DNA of 64,000 bases from Marinobacterium marinum (GTDB lineage Bacteria; Pseudomonadota; Gammaproteobacteria; Pseudomonadales; Balneatricaceae): the NCBI RefSeq assembly GCF_013868415.1, contig NZ_JACEMT010000033.1, positions 62,001 through 126,000 on the forward strand. The letters are read 5' to 3'. Each line of letters starts with the position of its first letter. Position 1 is the stretch's first letter. Under the pieces are notes generated by a model. That model was given only the letters and a program-made list of their open reading frames with translations. It did no database searches and was not told the DNA's origin. Made by a program: the position numbers and the translations under genes. Below, one piece after another: positions 46,532 to 55,692 of the stretch.

Positions 46532-47230
46532 TCACCGACCGGCCAGAATTTTTTCGACACGCGCGCGAATACGCTCAAACGGAATCGGTTTGGGCAACAC
46601 TTCAATACCGGGCCGCACAGCATCGACCCGATCCTGAACCCGATCCTGGTTCAGCGCCGTCACGACAATCAGATGCATCTGGTCCAACATTCCCTGCTGC
46701 TCCAGTGCTTGAATGATACTGAACCCATCAATATTGGGCAGGTTCAGATCCAGCACCAACAGCTCCGGGTCAAACTGCCCCAGCTCCAACAATCCCTGGT
46801 AGCCGTCTGAAGCCTGTTTCAGGTTGATCGGCAGGCCCCAGTGACGAAACGTCAGCGCATACAAGCGCTGCAAGCTTGCCTCATCTTCAATCACCTGAAT
46901 CTTCACGGCACCGCTTGCCGCAGCCGCTTCAGGCACTGCCTCATGCCGGGAAGCAGACATATCTGCCGATATAATGCCCCTGGCGGGCTCGTCAGCCTGC
47001 TCGATGCGGCTTTTCAGTTCGCTCGGCGTCACTTCACCACTGCGTATCTCGGTCGCGAGATTTTCAATGGTACTCAAGCTGAAACGGCGATGCCCGCCAG
47101 GTGTTTTCCAGCTTTGCAGGATACCCGAATCAGCCCACAACTGTATGGTTCGGGGCGTCACACCCAATAACTCTGCTGCCTTGCGACTAGTACAAAGATC
47201 TTGATTCAACACCTGAAACACTCTCTTCAA
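46532..47230 (-). CDS. response regulator with N-terminal excisionase/MerR-type HTH
   Basis: 232 residues; a GTG five codons in is a possible start. Residues 10-55 hold a MerR/excisionase-like HTH (LCTSRKAAELLGVTPRTIQL, GILQSWKTPGGHRRFS). After a linker, residues 110-232 form a receiver: IQVIEDEASLQRLYAL, acceptor Asp in LLVLDLNLPNIDGF, T in VVTALN and K in VLPKPIPFERI. The DNA-binding part precedes the receiver, the reverse of OmpR or NarL proteins. No kinase gene adjoins, so it is an orphan. Targets unknown; dadA lies downstream across the repeat array. Confidence 0.85.
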   Translation of the reverse strand: MKRVFQVLNQDLCTSRKAAELLGVTPRTIQLWADSGILQSWKTPGGHRRFSLSTIENLATEIRSGEVTPSELKSRIEQADEPARGIISADMSASRHEAVPEAAAASGAVKIQVIEDEASLQRLYALTFRHWGLPINLKQASDGYQGLLELGQFDPELLVLDLNLPNIDGFSIIQALEQQGMLDQMHLIVVTALNQDRVQDRVDAVRPGIEVLPKPIPFERIRARVEKILAGR

Positions 47231-47335
47231 TTCCAGACACCTATGTTAATCCTTCGCTTCCTTTTTGCAAAAAACAATCGGCCACTACCAAACAACAGCA
47301 CGCCGAAAAGCAACGGGACAACATTAGACATATTA

Positions 47336-47350
47336 TGTTATAAAGTAACA
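47336..47350. promoter_or_regulatory. Zur-like inverted repeat in the folE2 promoter
   Basis: TGTTATAAAGTAACA: perfect TGTTA/TAACA arms, close to the TGTTATANTATAACA type of Zur site. It overlaps a possible -10 (TATTAT, 47331-47336) and lies just before AAAGGAG, so binding would block transcription. folE2 is Zur-repressed in many bacteria. Confidence 0.55.
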
Positions 47351-47369
47351 AAAGGAGCCATTACCCACT

Positions 47370-48308
47370 ATGAACATTGCACTTCCTCCATTACCCGACA
47401 TCGCTCACCAAACCCTGGCCGATCAACAACATGTACTGGACTGGGTTGGCATGAGCGGCATCGACCTGCCACTGAAGCTGGAGACATTTTCCCCCCATGC
47501 CCTGCCGGCCAAAGTGGATATATATGTCGACCTGTGCGACCCCGAACATCGAGGCATTCACATGTCGCGCCTTTATCTGGCCATGCAGAACACCCTGCCC
47601 CACTCCCCCCTTAATGCCGACACCCTTGAGCAACTCTTACGCCAGGCCCTGGACAGCCATACCGATACCAGCCAACAGGCCACACTCAGGATTCAGTTTC
47701 AGCTCCCTCTGTTACGCTCAGCGCTGAAAAGCGAATACAGTGGCTGGAAAGCCTACCCTGTCACTCTGGAGGCTCGACTAGGCTCTCAGGGCCTGCTCAT
47801 GGAGCTGATGGTCGATATCACATATTCCTCAACCTGCCCCTGCTCTGCTGCCCTTTCGCGCCAGCTGCTGCAACAGGCCTTCAACCAAGAGTTTGCGCAA
47901 CACCCGCATGTGAGTACCGATCAGGTCAGTGACTGGCTACAGAAACACGGCAGCCTGGCAACACCTCACAGCCAGCGCAGCACCGCCCGGTTACGTGTTA
48001 CGCTCGCGACCCAGGACGAGCTTCAGCTCCCGATTTCCACCCTGATTAACAGCGCCGAGGCCGCACTTCAAACGCCGGTACAGACTGCTGTAAAACGTGC
48101 AGACGAACAGGCCTTTGCAGCCCTTAATGGCCGCAACCAGATGTTTTGTGAGGATGCCGCGCGTCGGCTCAAACAGGCACTGTTGAGCCAAAACGAATGG
48201 CATGACTTCTGGATTCGAGTAGAACATCACGAAAGCCTGCATGCTCATGACGCAGTAGCCATCTGTACCAAGGGCATCCCCGGCGGTTTCACGCCAAGAC
48301 TGTCCTGA
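47370..48308 (+). CDS. folE2: GTP cyclohydrolase IB (FolE2)
   Basis: 312 residues. First step of folate synthesis, GTP to 7,8-dihydroneopterin triphosphate, by the form that works without zinc. The pattern VGMSGIDLPLKL near the start, CDPEHRGIHMSRLYLAM, TYSSTCPCSAALSRQL (catalytic Cys region) and QMFCEDAARRLKQALL plus VEHHESLHAHDAVA identify COG1469. Length and domain cover match the family. A Zur-like box upstream suggests expression under zinc shortage; whether the zinc-dependent FolE also exists is outside this window. Confidence 0.93.
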   Translation: MNIALPPLPDIAHQTLADQQHVLDWVGMSGIDLPLKLETFSPHALPAKVDIYVDLCDPEHRGIHMSRLYLAMQNTLPHSPLNADTLEQLLRQALDSHTDTSQQATLRIQFQLPLLRSALKSEYSGWKAYPVTLEARLGSQGLLMELMVDITYSSTCPCSAALSRQLLQQAFNQEFAQHPHVSTDQVSDWLQKHGSLATPHSQRSTARLRVTLATQDELQLPISTLINSAEAALQTPVQTAVKRADEQAFAALNGRNQMFCEDAARRLKQALLSQNEWHDFWIRVEHHESLHAHDAVAICTKGIPGGFTPRLS

Positions 48309-48382
48309 CATGCCCCGGCAAACATTGCCCCCGCCCCCGACCTGTACGGTATAATACCTTCGGTTTTATTGGGGAACATCGA

Positions 48383-49138
48383 ATGCAACGTTTGGACATT
48401 ATTCTGGTTGAGCGCGGCTTGACGGATACACGCACAAGAGCCCAGCGGCTGATTAAAGAAGGGTGCGTACAAGCCGAGTTGGGGCAATGGCAGACTCTGA
48501 CCAAGCCCGGCTTCAAACTTGCCCCGGATACTCCCGTCAAGGTTGAAGCTCGCGACGAAGACCGCTTTGTGTCCCGAGGGGCACTGAAGCTGCAGCATAT
48601 CTTGCAGGCATTATCATTGAACCCCTCCGGCCTCACCGCGATTGATGTCGGACAATCCACCGGCGGTTTTACCGACTGCCTGCTGCAATCCGGCATCGCC
48701 CGCGTGGTGGGTATTGAAGTAGGCCACGATCAATTGCATCCACGCCTGCGCAATGACCCACGTGTCATCTGCCTGGAAGGCTACAATGCGCGCCAACTGA
48801 ACGACAACCTGCGCCAGCATACTCCGGAAGCACGCGGATTTGATTTGGCTGTTATCGATGTTTCCTTTATTTCGCAGCGCCTGATTCTGCCCACGCTGGC
48901 TCCCCTGATCCGTCCCGGAGGCTGGCTGCTGACACTCGTCAAGCCCCAGTTTGAAGTCGGCCCACAGCACATTGGCAAGGGCGGCCTTGTACGCGACGCC
49001 AGTCTGTACCCGTCTGTCCGCAAGCGCATCGAAACCTGCTGTCTGGAACAGGGACTGCAGCCGGTTTACTGGGATGAAAGCCCGATTACGGGCGGAGACG
49101 GCAATCACGAATTTCTGCTTGGCGCCTGCCAGCCATGA
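48383..49138 (+). CDS. tlyA: TlyA family rRNA (cytidine-2'-O)-methyltransferase
   Basis: 251 residues. N-terminal S4 RNA-binding domain (RLDIILVERGLTDTRTRAQRLIKEGCV), linker RDEDRFVSRGALKLQHIL with the conserved SRGALKL, then the FtsJ-like SAM fold: AIDVGQSTGGFTDCLL, and FDLAVIDVSFISQRLILPTL, LTLVKPQFEVG. This is the TlyA/YqxC branch that methylates ribose of rRNA; in mycobacteria it sets capreomycin sensitivity. Here the same reaction is inferred. Confidence 0.93.
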   Translation: MQRLDIILVERGLTDTRTRAQRLIKEGCVQAELGQWQTLTKPGFKLAPDTPVKVEARDEDRFVSRGALKLQHILQALSLNPSGLTAIDVGQSTGGFTDCLLQSGIARVVGIEVGHDQLHPRLRNDPRVICLEGYNARQLNDNLRQHTPEARGFDLAVIDVSFISQRLILPTLAPLIRPGGWLLTLVKPQFEVGPQHIGKGGLVRDASLYPSVRKRIETCCLEQGLQPVYWDESPITGGDGNHEFLLGACQP

Positions 49139-49216
49139 TATCAGGGCTGTAACCTTCTTGCGCTAGCCTCGGCCCTGCCGCACACTGAACGGCGGTACCC
49201 GCAAAGAGGATTAAGC

Positions 49217-50746
49217 ATGCGCATCGAAGATATGCACCTGGTCATTCGCAACCTGGAGCATTCCGATTACCCCAAGCTCCAGGCACTCATGGACCAGGTC
49301 TACGAAGACATAGGCGGCTCTTGGCCCGAGCATACCATCAACACCTTGATCGACGACTTTCCCGAAGGCCAGATCTGTGTCTTCGACGGTGATGAGTTGG
49401 CGGGTATCGCACTGTCGGTACAGGTTCACTACGACCGTTTCAGCAACCCCCACTCCTACGACGACCTGATCGGCAAGCGCATGACCATCCTCAACGCCCC
49501 CGAGGGTGATGCCCTGTACGGCCTGGACGTGCTGATCCACCCCGACTACCGAGGCTTCCGGCTGGGTCGACGCCTGTATGAAGCACGCAAGGAACTGTGT
49601 CGACAATATAACCTGCGCGCCATCCTGGCCGGAGGGCGCATCCCCAATTATTATAAATATGCCGCCGAGATGACCGCCAGCGCCTACATTGGCAAGGTAC
49701 GCCAACGTGAAATCTACGACCCCATCCTGACATTTCAGCTTTCCAACAATTTTCAGGTGAAACGACTGCTCGGCAGCTACCTGCCGGAAGACACCAAATC
49801 CAAAGGCTACGCCACCCTACTGGAATGGAACAACATCCTGTTTGAGCCGGAAGAAAGCGTGATCAGCAGTCGGCCGACACGGGTCCGCATCGGTGCGGTG
49901 CAGTGGCAAATGCGCGAAGTCGAGTCCGTCGAAGAGCTACTCCAGCAGGTTGAATACTTCGTCGATACCCTGTCCGACTATCAAAGCGATTTCGCACTCT
50001 TCCCCGAGTTTTTCAACGCTCCCCTGATGGGCCTGACCGACCCGTCCAACCAGACAGAAGCCATCCGCTTCCTGGCCGGGTTTACCGATCGTTTCCGCAG
50101 TGAAATGTCACACCTGGCCGTCAGCTACAACATCAACATCATTACCGGCTCCATGCCTCTGCTTGAAGGAGACAGCCTCTATAACGTCAGCTACCTGTGC
50201 CGACGCGACGGCACTATTGAGGAACAGCGCAAGCTACATATCACGCCTCATGAGCGTCGCGACTGGGTTATCAAGGGCGGCAACCAGCTGAAGGTATTTG
50301 AAACCGATGCCGGCAGGGTCGGCATTCTAATCTGCTACGATGTTGAATTCCCCGAACTGGCACGCCTGCTGTCGGACCAGGATATGGATATTCTGCTTGT
50401 GCCCTTCTGGACCGACACCAAAAACGGCTATTTGCGCGTACGGCATTGCGCCCAGGCACGTGCCATTGAAAACGAGTGCTATACCGTGATCTGTGGCAGT
50501 GTCGGCAACCTCCCCTCAGTCGAGAGCCTGGATGTGCAATACGCCCAGTCAGCCGTCTTTTCACCCTCCGATTTCGCCTTTCCTCACGATGCCGTCATGT
50601 CGGAAACCACCCCGAATACCGAGATGATCATGTTCTCTGATCTGGACCTGGATCAGATCCGGGTGATTCGTAATGAAGGCTCGGTTACCAACCTGAAAGA
50701 CCGACGCAAGGACCTGTATCGACTGCATTGGCGCCACGAAATGTAG
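49217..50746 (+). CDS. GNAT acetyltransferase fused to nitrilase-type amidohydrolase
   Basis: 509 residues. Residues 1-200 are a GNAT domain (LVIRNLEHSDYPKLQALMDQVYED; the CoA loop region GLDVLIHPDYRGFRLGRRLYEARKE). Residues 225-500 are a carbon-nitrogen hydrolase: Glu in FALFPEFFN, Lys in EQRKLHITPHE, Cys in VGILICYDVEFPE, so the Glu-Lys-Cys triad is complete. Fusions of this layout are known in several bacteria with no settled substrate. An amide-hydrolysing plus acyl-transfer activity is plausible. Single gene, convergent with ftsZ. Confidence 0.88.
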   Translation: MRIEDMHLVIRNLEHSDYPKLQALMDQVYEDIGGSWPEHTINTLIDDFPEGQICVFDGDELAGIALSVQVHYDRFSNPHSYDDLIGKRMTILNAPEGDALYGLDVLIHPDYRGFRLGRRLYEARKELCRQYNLRAILAGGRIPNYYKYAAEMTASAYIGKVRQREIYDPILTFQLSNNFQVKRLLGSYLPEDTKSKGYATLLEWNNILFEPEESVISSRPTRVRIGAVQWQMREVESVEELLQQVEYFVDTLSDYQSDFALFPEFFNAPLMGLTDPSNQTEAIRFLAGFTDRFRSEMSHLAVSYNINIITGSMPLLEGDSLYNVSYLCRRDGTIEEQRKLHITPHERRDWVIKGGNQLKVFETDAGRVGILICYDVEFPELARLLSDQDMDILLVPFWTDTKNGYLRVRHCAQARAIENECYTVICGSVGNLPSVESLDVQYAQSAVFSPSDFAFPHDAVMSETTPNTEMIMFSDLDLDQIRVIRNEGSVTNLKDRRKDLYRLHWRHEM

Positions 50747-50764
50747 CCCCCCGCCCCCTTAAAA

Positions 50765-50797
50765 CGTAAAAACCCGCCAGACCCAAGGCCTGGCGGG
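50765..50797 (-). terminator. rho-independent terminator of ftsA-ftsZ
   Basis: CCCGCCAG / CTGGCGGG stem (50773-50797) followed on the reverse strand by GTTTTTACGTTTT. Intrinsic terminator about 40 bases after the ftsZ stop; the nitrilase-like gene converges on it. Confidence 0.85.
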
Positions 50798-50837
50798 CAA
50801 ATACGAGGAGATCGAAAGATTACGCGTTAACGCACGA

Positions 50838-52058
50838 TCAGTCAGCCTGTCGACGCAGGAACGCCGGAATATCCAGAAAGTCCATATCGTCGGTACCTGT
50901 CTTTTTCGCACTACCGCTTTCCGCTGCAGGCTCTGCCTTGCTTTCAACGGCAGCAACACGCGACTTTTCTTCAGACTGACGATTGCGCAGTACCGTTGGC
51001 AACTCCAGCTGACTGAAATCGGTCGTTGATACCGGCTGACGAGGCGCCGAAACCGGCGTTGTGCTGCCGTTGACGACACGGGACTCGGCCATCTGTGCTT
51101 GCGCGCGTGCCAACCCCGTTGCAACCACGGTTACTTTCAACTCGTCCGTCAATTCCGGATCGATAACCGTACCCACAACCACGGTCGCATCCTCATGCGC
51201 ATACTCTTCAACCAGATCACCGACCTCGGAAAACTCACCCAGGCTCAAGTCCAGACCCGCCGTGATGTTGACCAGCACACCGCTGGCCCCTTTCAGATCA
51301 ATATCTTCCAGCAACGGACTGTTGATCGCTGCCTCGGCTGCTTCACGCGCACGATTTTCACCACGCGCCTGCCCGGTTCCCATCATGGCCATGCCCATTT
51401 CAGACATAACGGTTCGCACGTCTGCAAAGTCCACGTTGATCATGCCCGGACGGATGATCAGATCGGCAATCCCCTGCACGGCTCCCTTCAATACATCATT
51501 GGCGGTACCAAAGGCGCTGACCAGGCTGCAGTTCTTGCCCAGTACCGGCAGCAGTTTCTCATTGGGGATGATAATCAGCGAATCAACGTGCTCCTGCAGC
51601 TCACGAATCCCCTCTTCCGCCACTTTTTTACGACGACGACCTTCGAACGGGAAAGGCTTGGTCACGACAGCTACCGTCAGAATACCCAGCTCTCTGGCAA
51701 CCTCGGCCACGATCGGAGCCGCGCCGGTTCCCGTGCCACCGCCCATACCGGCCGTGATAAACACCATATCGGCACCTGCCAGCGCCGTGGCGATACGTTC
51801 ACGATCTTCAAGCGCTGCCTGGCGTCCGATTTCAGGATTCGCCCCGGCTCCCAACCCTTTGGTCAGCTCACCGCCAATATGCAGGGCAGTCTTGGCAATC
51901 ATGTTATTCAGGGCCTGTGCGTCCGTATTGGCACAAATAAACTCGACCCCCTCAAGATCCGTATTCTCCATGTGGTTTACAGCATTACCGCCACCGCCAC
52001 CAACACCTACGACCTTGATTACAGCATTTTTCGGCACACTATCGACAAGTTCAAACAT
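50838..52058 (-). CDS. ftsZ: cell division GTPase FtsZ
   Basis: 406 residues from [23 protein letters not shown]. Tubulin-like GTPase that forms the Z-ring. GTP loop [12 protein letters not shown] at 104-115, switch [22 protein letters not shown] and polymer interface [10 protein letters not shown] are intact. A disordered linker leads to the conserved terminal peptide [12 protein letters not shown] that binds FtsA and ZipA. lpxC does not follow: a terminator does. Confidence 0.98.
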   Translation of the reverse strand: MFELVDSVPKNAVIKVVGVGGGGGNAVNHMENTDLEGVEFICANTDAQALNNMIAKTALHIGGELTKGLGAGANPEIGRQAALEDRERIATALAGADMVFITAGMGGGTGTGAAPIVAEVARELGILTVAVVTKPFPFEGRRRKKVAEEGIRELQEHVDSLIIIPNEKLLPVLGKNCSLVSAFGTANDVLKGAVQGIADLIIRPGMINVDFADVRTVMSEMGMAMMGTGQARGENRAREAAEAAINSPLLEDIDLKGASGVLVNITAGLDLSLGEFSEVGDLVEEYAHEDATVVVGTVIDPELTDELKVTVVATGLARAQAQMAESRVVNGSTTPVSAPRQPVSTTDFSQLELPTVLRNRQSEEKSRVAAVESKAEPAAESGSAKKTGTDDMDFLDIPAFLRRQAD

Positions 52059-52120
52059 ATTCGATTCCCTCTCCTGCAAGGACTCTGCTCTTGAATGGCA
52101 GATAACCCCGTTTACAACAC

Positions 52121-53374
52121 TTAATCATTTCCCAGCAACCAGCTGGTGAATCGACGCAACACGCCGCCTTCTCGCTCACCCACCGAAGCAGTAACCGCCG
52201 TATCGTGCCTTTCCGTGGTCGCTCTACTTCCATCCTGTTCCTGCCAGGCATAATGCAACAGCCCAACCCCTGCAGCATAAACAGGATTACTCAACTGCTC
52301 TTCCATACCACGCACGCCATTCGGCTTGGCCAAACGCACCGGCATATGAAATATTTCTTCGGCCAGCTCGACAGCCCCCTCCATCTTGGAGGTCCCGCCA
52401 GTCAAGACCAGCCCCGCCGCAACAAGGTCTTCAAAACCACTGCGACGCAACTCCGCCTGAATCAAGGTAAACAGCTCTTCGTAACGGGGCTCAACCACTT
52501 CGGCCAACGCCTGACGCGACAGGTTCCGCGGCGGCCGATCACCCACACTGGAGACTTTTATCATCTCGTCCGGTCCCGCCAGCTGAGCCAGCGCACAAGC
52601 ATATTTAATCTTGATCTGTTCCGCATGCTGTGTCGGCGTACGCAGAGCCATGGCAATATCACTGGTCACCTGGTCTCCGGCAATGGGAATCACTGTCGTA
52701 TGACGCACCGCACCACCGGTAAAGACCGCAATATCGGTAGTCCCGCCACCAATATCCACCAGACAGACTCCCAAGTCCTTTTCGTCATCGGTCAAAACCG
52801 CATAACCGGACGCCAGCTGCTCCAGTACAATCCCGTCGACTTCCAACCCGCAACGACGAACACATTTTTCCAGGTTCTGAATGGCATTCGTGGCTCCCGT
52901 CACCAAATGCGCCCGTGCTTCAAGACGCACACACGACATGCCCAACGGTTCCTTGATACCTTCCTGATTATCGATCAGATATTCCTGGGGCAGGATATGC
53001 AGTATTTTCTGGTCAGCCGGAATGGCGATTGCACGCGCTGCATCAATAACCCTTTCCAAGTCATAATCCGATACTTCACGATCACGCACCGCCACAATAC
53101 CATGGGAGTTATAGCCGCTGATGTGGCTGCCGGAAATACCGACAGTGACACCATGAATCTTGCAGCCCGCCATCAATTCAGCTTCTTCAACCGCTCGCTG
53201 GATGGAATTGACCGTCGATTCAATATTCACGACGACGCCACGCTTCAGACCGTATGACGGATAGGAACCCACCCCCACGATTTCGATCGTGCCCTGTGGC
53301 GTCTGCTCACCAACCAGACACACCACTTTTGAAGTGCCTATATCAAGTGCGACGATCATGTTATGTGTGGTCAC
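52121..53374 (-). CDS. ftsA: cell division protein FtsA
   Basis: 417 residues, GTG start with AAGGA 6 bases upstream. Actin-fold ATPase that tethers FtsZ to the membrane: [89 protein letters not shown]. The C-terminal amphipathic helix ([13 protein letters not shown]) fits the membrane-targeting sequence. ftsQ, which normally precedes ftsA and overlaps it, is missing; a 484-base gap with no gene lies upstream. Confidence 0.98.
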   Translation of the reverse strand: MTTHNMIVALDIGTSKVVCLVGEQTPQGTIEIVGVGSYPSYGLKRGVVVNIESTVNSIQRAVEEAELMAGCKIHGVTVGISGSHISGYNSHGIVAVRDREVSDYDLERVIDAARAIAIPADQKILHILPQEYLIDNQEGIKEPLGMSCVRLEARAHLVTGATNAIQNLEKCVRRCGLEVDGIVLEQLASGYAVLTDDEKDLGVCLVDIGGGTTDIAVFTGGAVRHTTVIPIAGDQVTSDIAMALRTPTQHAEQIKIKYACALAQLAGPDEMIKVSSVGDRPPRNLSRQALAEVVEPRYEELFTLIQAELRRSGFEDLVAAGLVLTGGTSKMEGAVELAEEIFHMPVRLAKPNGVRGMEEQLSNPVYAAGVGLLHYAWQEQDGSRATTERHDTAVTASVGEREGGVLRRFTSWLLGND

Positions 53375-53858
53375 CGGGTGTCCTTATCAGAGCCTGCAGA
53401 TGAGTGAATACTATCTGGAATATACGCAAGATCCAGGCCAGATTATTTCGCAACTGGATTGCATATTGATTACTGCTAAGTATCGCTGCTAAATGCTCAA
53501 AAAATCAACAATGAATTACCGTTTAATATCGGCAAGTATTTGCCGCCTTTGAGAGTTTTTTAAATGTATTCGTCGGGCGTTTTGCCGACCCATGCATCAT
53601 TTTGCCGCTTCAGCTCACGATAGACTCGGCCAGAATCATTTCCGGCCAAAACACGGACAAAAATATTGTCGGTGCCGCGTCTTATATAGACACCCGCTCA
53701 ATCAGAGCGATCGGCACCGTAATTTCAACAGCCAAACCCGACACCTGTTTTCAGGTTCAGATCGTAATGAAGCGCTTGTATGCCTTCACGATCAAACCAT
53801 GTCGAGGACAGCCCGCCACCAAACGGGCATTCTCGGGGCAGGTAACGGCCCAAGCGGG
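53375..53858. other. intergenic region upstream of ftsA
   Basis: 484 bases with no gene I accept. 53375-53520 is A+T-rich on the ftsA side and must hold its promoter: TTGATT and GATACT with an 18-base spacer around 53475-53505 on the reverse strand is one weak candidate. 53600-53860 contains an 88-codon TTG-started frame that resembles nothing known. No tail of ftsQ is recognisable. Confidence 0.5.
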
Positions 53859-54485
53859 TCAGCGGTAGGAATATTCCACCGGCGCTTCCGGCACCAGTTC
53901 CGGGCGCTGCTGCAGGTAATCCCGCAAACTGCGACCGTCAGCCGTGAAACTGCTGTCCAGGAAATTATCCAGCACAGCTTTGCCTTGACTGTGTGCAGCC
54001 TGCAGGCAGAACCCCAGATAGCGTGGATTAGGCAGAATATCCTTGCGCCACAGGGGCCCCTGATAATACTGTCCGACACGCCGCTGATATTCCTCATCAG
54101 TCACACATTTGTTCAGGCGATAATCCAGGTCGGAGTAGCCGGTACACATGCGTGCCTGCGTAATCTCGCCGCTTTGACAGTGGCGAGTTTCCACTTCAAC
54201 CCAGCGATAGCGATGCTCGCGCTCATACAGCTGCAGGAAATCATTCTCCGAGCACTCGAACTGAGCAGCGATAATCTCACAATCCGTCGCAGCTTCGGTG
54301 GAGCATGCCGCCAGCTCGAGGCTATCCGCACACTCGCCATGACGGCTGATAAAGACGATACCGACCTTGTCAAATACCCGCCGGTATCCAGGCACCCGCA
54401 CCAAACGGTAATTCTTCAGTCCCGGCACAGTTTCCCGCGCCGACACTTCCGACAGTAATGAGCCGAACCCCACAACAGAAATCAT
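53859..54485 (-). CDS. gamma-glutamylcyclotransferase-like protein
   Basis: 208 residues from MISVVGFGSLLSEVSARETVPGLKNYRL. The start VVGFGSLLSE resembles the YGSL/FGSL glycine loop of the GGCT/AIG2 fold, and VRVPGYRRVFDKVG follows it. The glutamate expected in the fold would be in the QFECSENDFLQLYEREHRYR block. GGCT-like enzymes release 5-oxoproline from gamma-glutamyl substrates; the substrate here is unknown. It starts 4 bases after the small membrane protein gene stop, forming a pair. Confidence 0.75.
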   Translation of the reverse strand: MISVVGFGSLLSEVSARETVPGLKNYRLVRVPGYRRVFDKVGIVFISRHGECADSLELAACSTEAATDCEIIAAQFECSENDFLQLYEREHRYRWVEVETRHCQSGEITQARMCTGYSDLDYRLNKCVTDEEYQRRVGQYYQGPLWRKDILPNPRYLGFCLQAAHSQGKAVLDNFLDSSFTADGRSLRDYLQQRPELVPEAPVEYSYR

Positions 54486-54489
54486 GCTC

Positions 54490-54843
54490 TCACCAGTAAT
54501 AATAAAGTGCCGCAATCGCTGCAACGACCAGTGGCAGCATCAACACCAGAGTTTTGAAATCGCCCAGCAGGCGCTGGAACACCACGATATGCACCAGCGG
54601 AAAGGTCACCAGCACACAGCTGATCGGAATCCACCAGTCCAGGTGGCGTACGCCATAGGCCAATGCCCCGATCAGTGTCAGTGCCCCCAGGTTACCCGCC
54701 ATCACGACTGCGGCCAATGCATTACGACTGGCCATACATGCAGGTCGCTGATCTTCCGGCAATTTGGTCAAGGCCCCCGCACTTAAAGCGGCCGACATTG
54801 ACACCAGGCCCGTGGCCAAAAACAGATATAACGCTTCGTACAT
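54490..54843 (-). CDS. small four-helix membrane protein
   Basis: 117 residues with four hydrophobic segments (MYEALYLFLATGLVSMSAAL; AAVVMAGNLGALTLIGALAYG; WWIPISCVLVTFPLVHIVVF; VLMLPLVVAAIAALYYY). No family recognised. Upstream partner of the GGCT-like gene, 4 bases apart, so the two are likely made together. Confidence 0.75.
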   Translation of the reverse strand: MYEALYLFLATGLVSMSAALSAGALTKLPEDQRPACMASRNALAAVVMAGNLGALTLIGALAYGVRHLDWWIPISCVLVTFPLVHIVVFQRLLGDFKTLVLMLPLVVAAIAALYYYW

Positions 54844-55010
54844 GCCTATCCTCCCTTAAACCGAACCGCATTGTACTCGATGATACGGCGTTGCGTTATC
54901 CTCTTCCCCGCTCAATACCGCCGGCAAAGCCGCTCCCGTGATTAAGGGAGAGGGCAATACTCAAACAGTGCTAGAATGGCGTTTTCATCGCTGTTTCAGG
55001 TTGTACCAAA

Positions 55011-55652
55011 ATGCCCGACTTTCTCGTTGACGAAACCATCGAAGACTACGCTTTCGTAAACACCCGCGCCGAACCGCCCCTGCTGCAGGAACTCATCGAC
55101 CAGACCAACCAGAACATGGGCTGGCCACAGAAACTCTCCGGCCGTCTGGTCGGTCGCACACTGAAAATGCTGTCGGCACTGACGCAGCCCAAACACGCTC
55201 TGGAAATCGGCATGTTTACCGGCTACTCGGCCCTGTCCATCGCCGAAGGCATGCCGACCGACGGCAAACTGATCTGCTGCGAAACCAACCCCCGCGCCAT
55301 CGACTTCGCCAAAGGCTTTTTCGAGCGCAGCGAACACGGCCACAAGATTGAAGTGATCTTCGGGCGAGCGCTGGACACTATTGAAACGCTGGATATCGAG
55401 CTGGATTTCACCTTTATTGATGCCGACAAGCGCAACTACCTCAATTATTACGAACGGGTTAAGGAAATGACTCGCCCGGGGGGGCTGATTGTGCTCGACA
55501 ACGTCCTCTGGTCCGGTAAGGTGGTGCAGCCGGAGTCGGAAATCGATGACATTCTCGTAGAAACCAACCATCGCATCGCCTCCGACCCCGAGGTAGAAAA
55601 TGTATTCCTGACCGTGCGCGATGGCCTGAATGTCGTGCGTAAACTCGGCTGA
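55011..55652 (+). CDS. class I SAM-dependent O-methyltransferase (COMT type)
   Basis: 213 residues. SAM site ALEIGMFTGYSALSIAEGMP, then ICCETNPRAIDFAKGFFE, metal-binding Asp in DFTFIDADKRNYLNYYE and LIVLDNVLWSGKV, all as in caffeoyl-CoA/catechol O-methyltransferases that need a divalent metal. Substrate unknown: bacterial relatives methylate catechols or flavonoids. It precedes ydbH by 40 bases on the same strand and may share its transcript, but its role there is not evident. Confidence 0.92.
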   Translation: MPDFLVDETIEDYAFVNTRAEPPLLQELIDQTNQNMGWPQKLSGRLVGRTLKMLSALTQPKHALEIGMFTGYSALSIAEGMPTDGKLICCETNPRAIDFAKGFFERSEHGHKIEVIFGRALDTIETLDIELDFTFIDADKRNYLNYYERVKEMTRPGGLIVLDNVLWSGKVVQPESEIDDILVETNHRIASDPEVENVFLTVRDGLNVVRKLG

Positions 55653-55692
55653 CCGGCCCAGCTGATTCCGGGCGCTATCCAGGGAGAACAAC

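Noticed and set aside
53602-53868. 88-codon TTG-started frame upstream of ftsA
   Set aside because: No family resemblance, no clear ribosome site, overlaps the end of the GGCT-like gene on the other strand.
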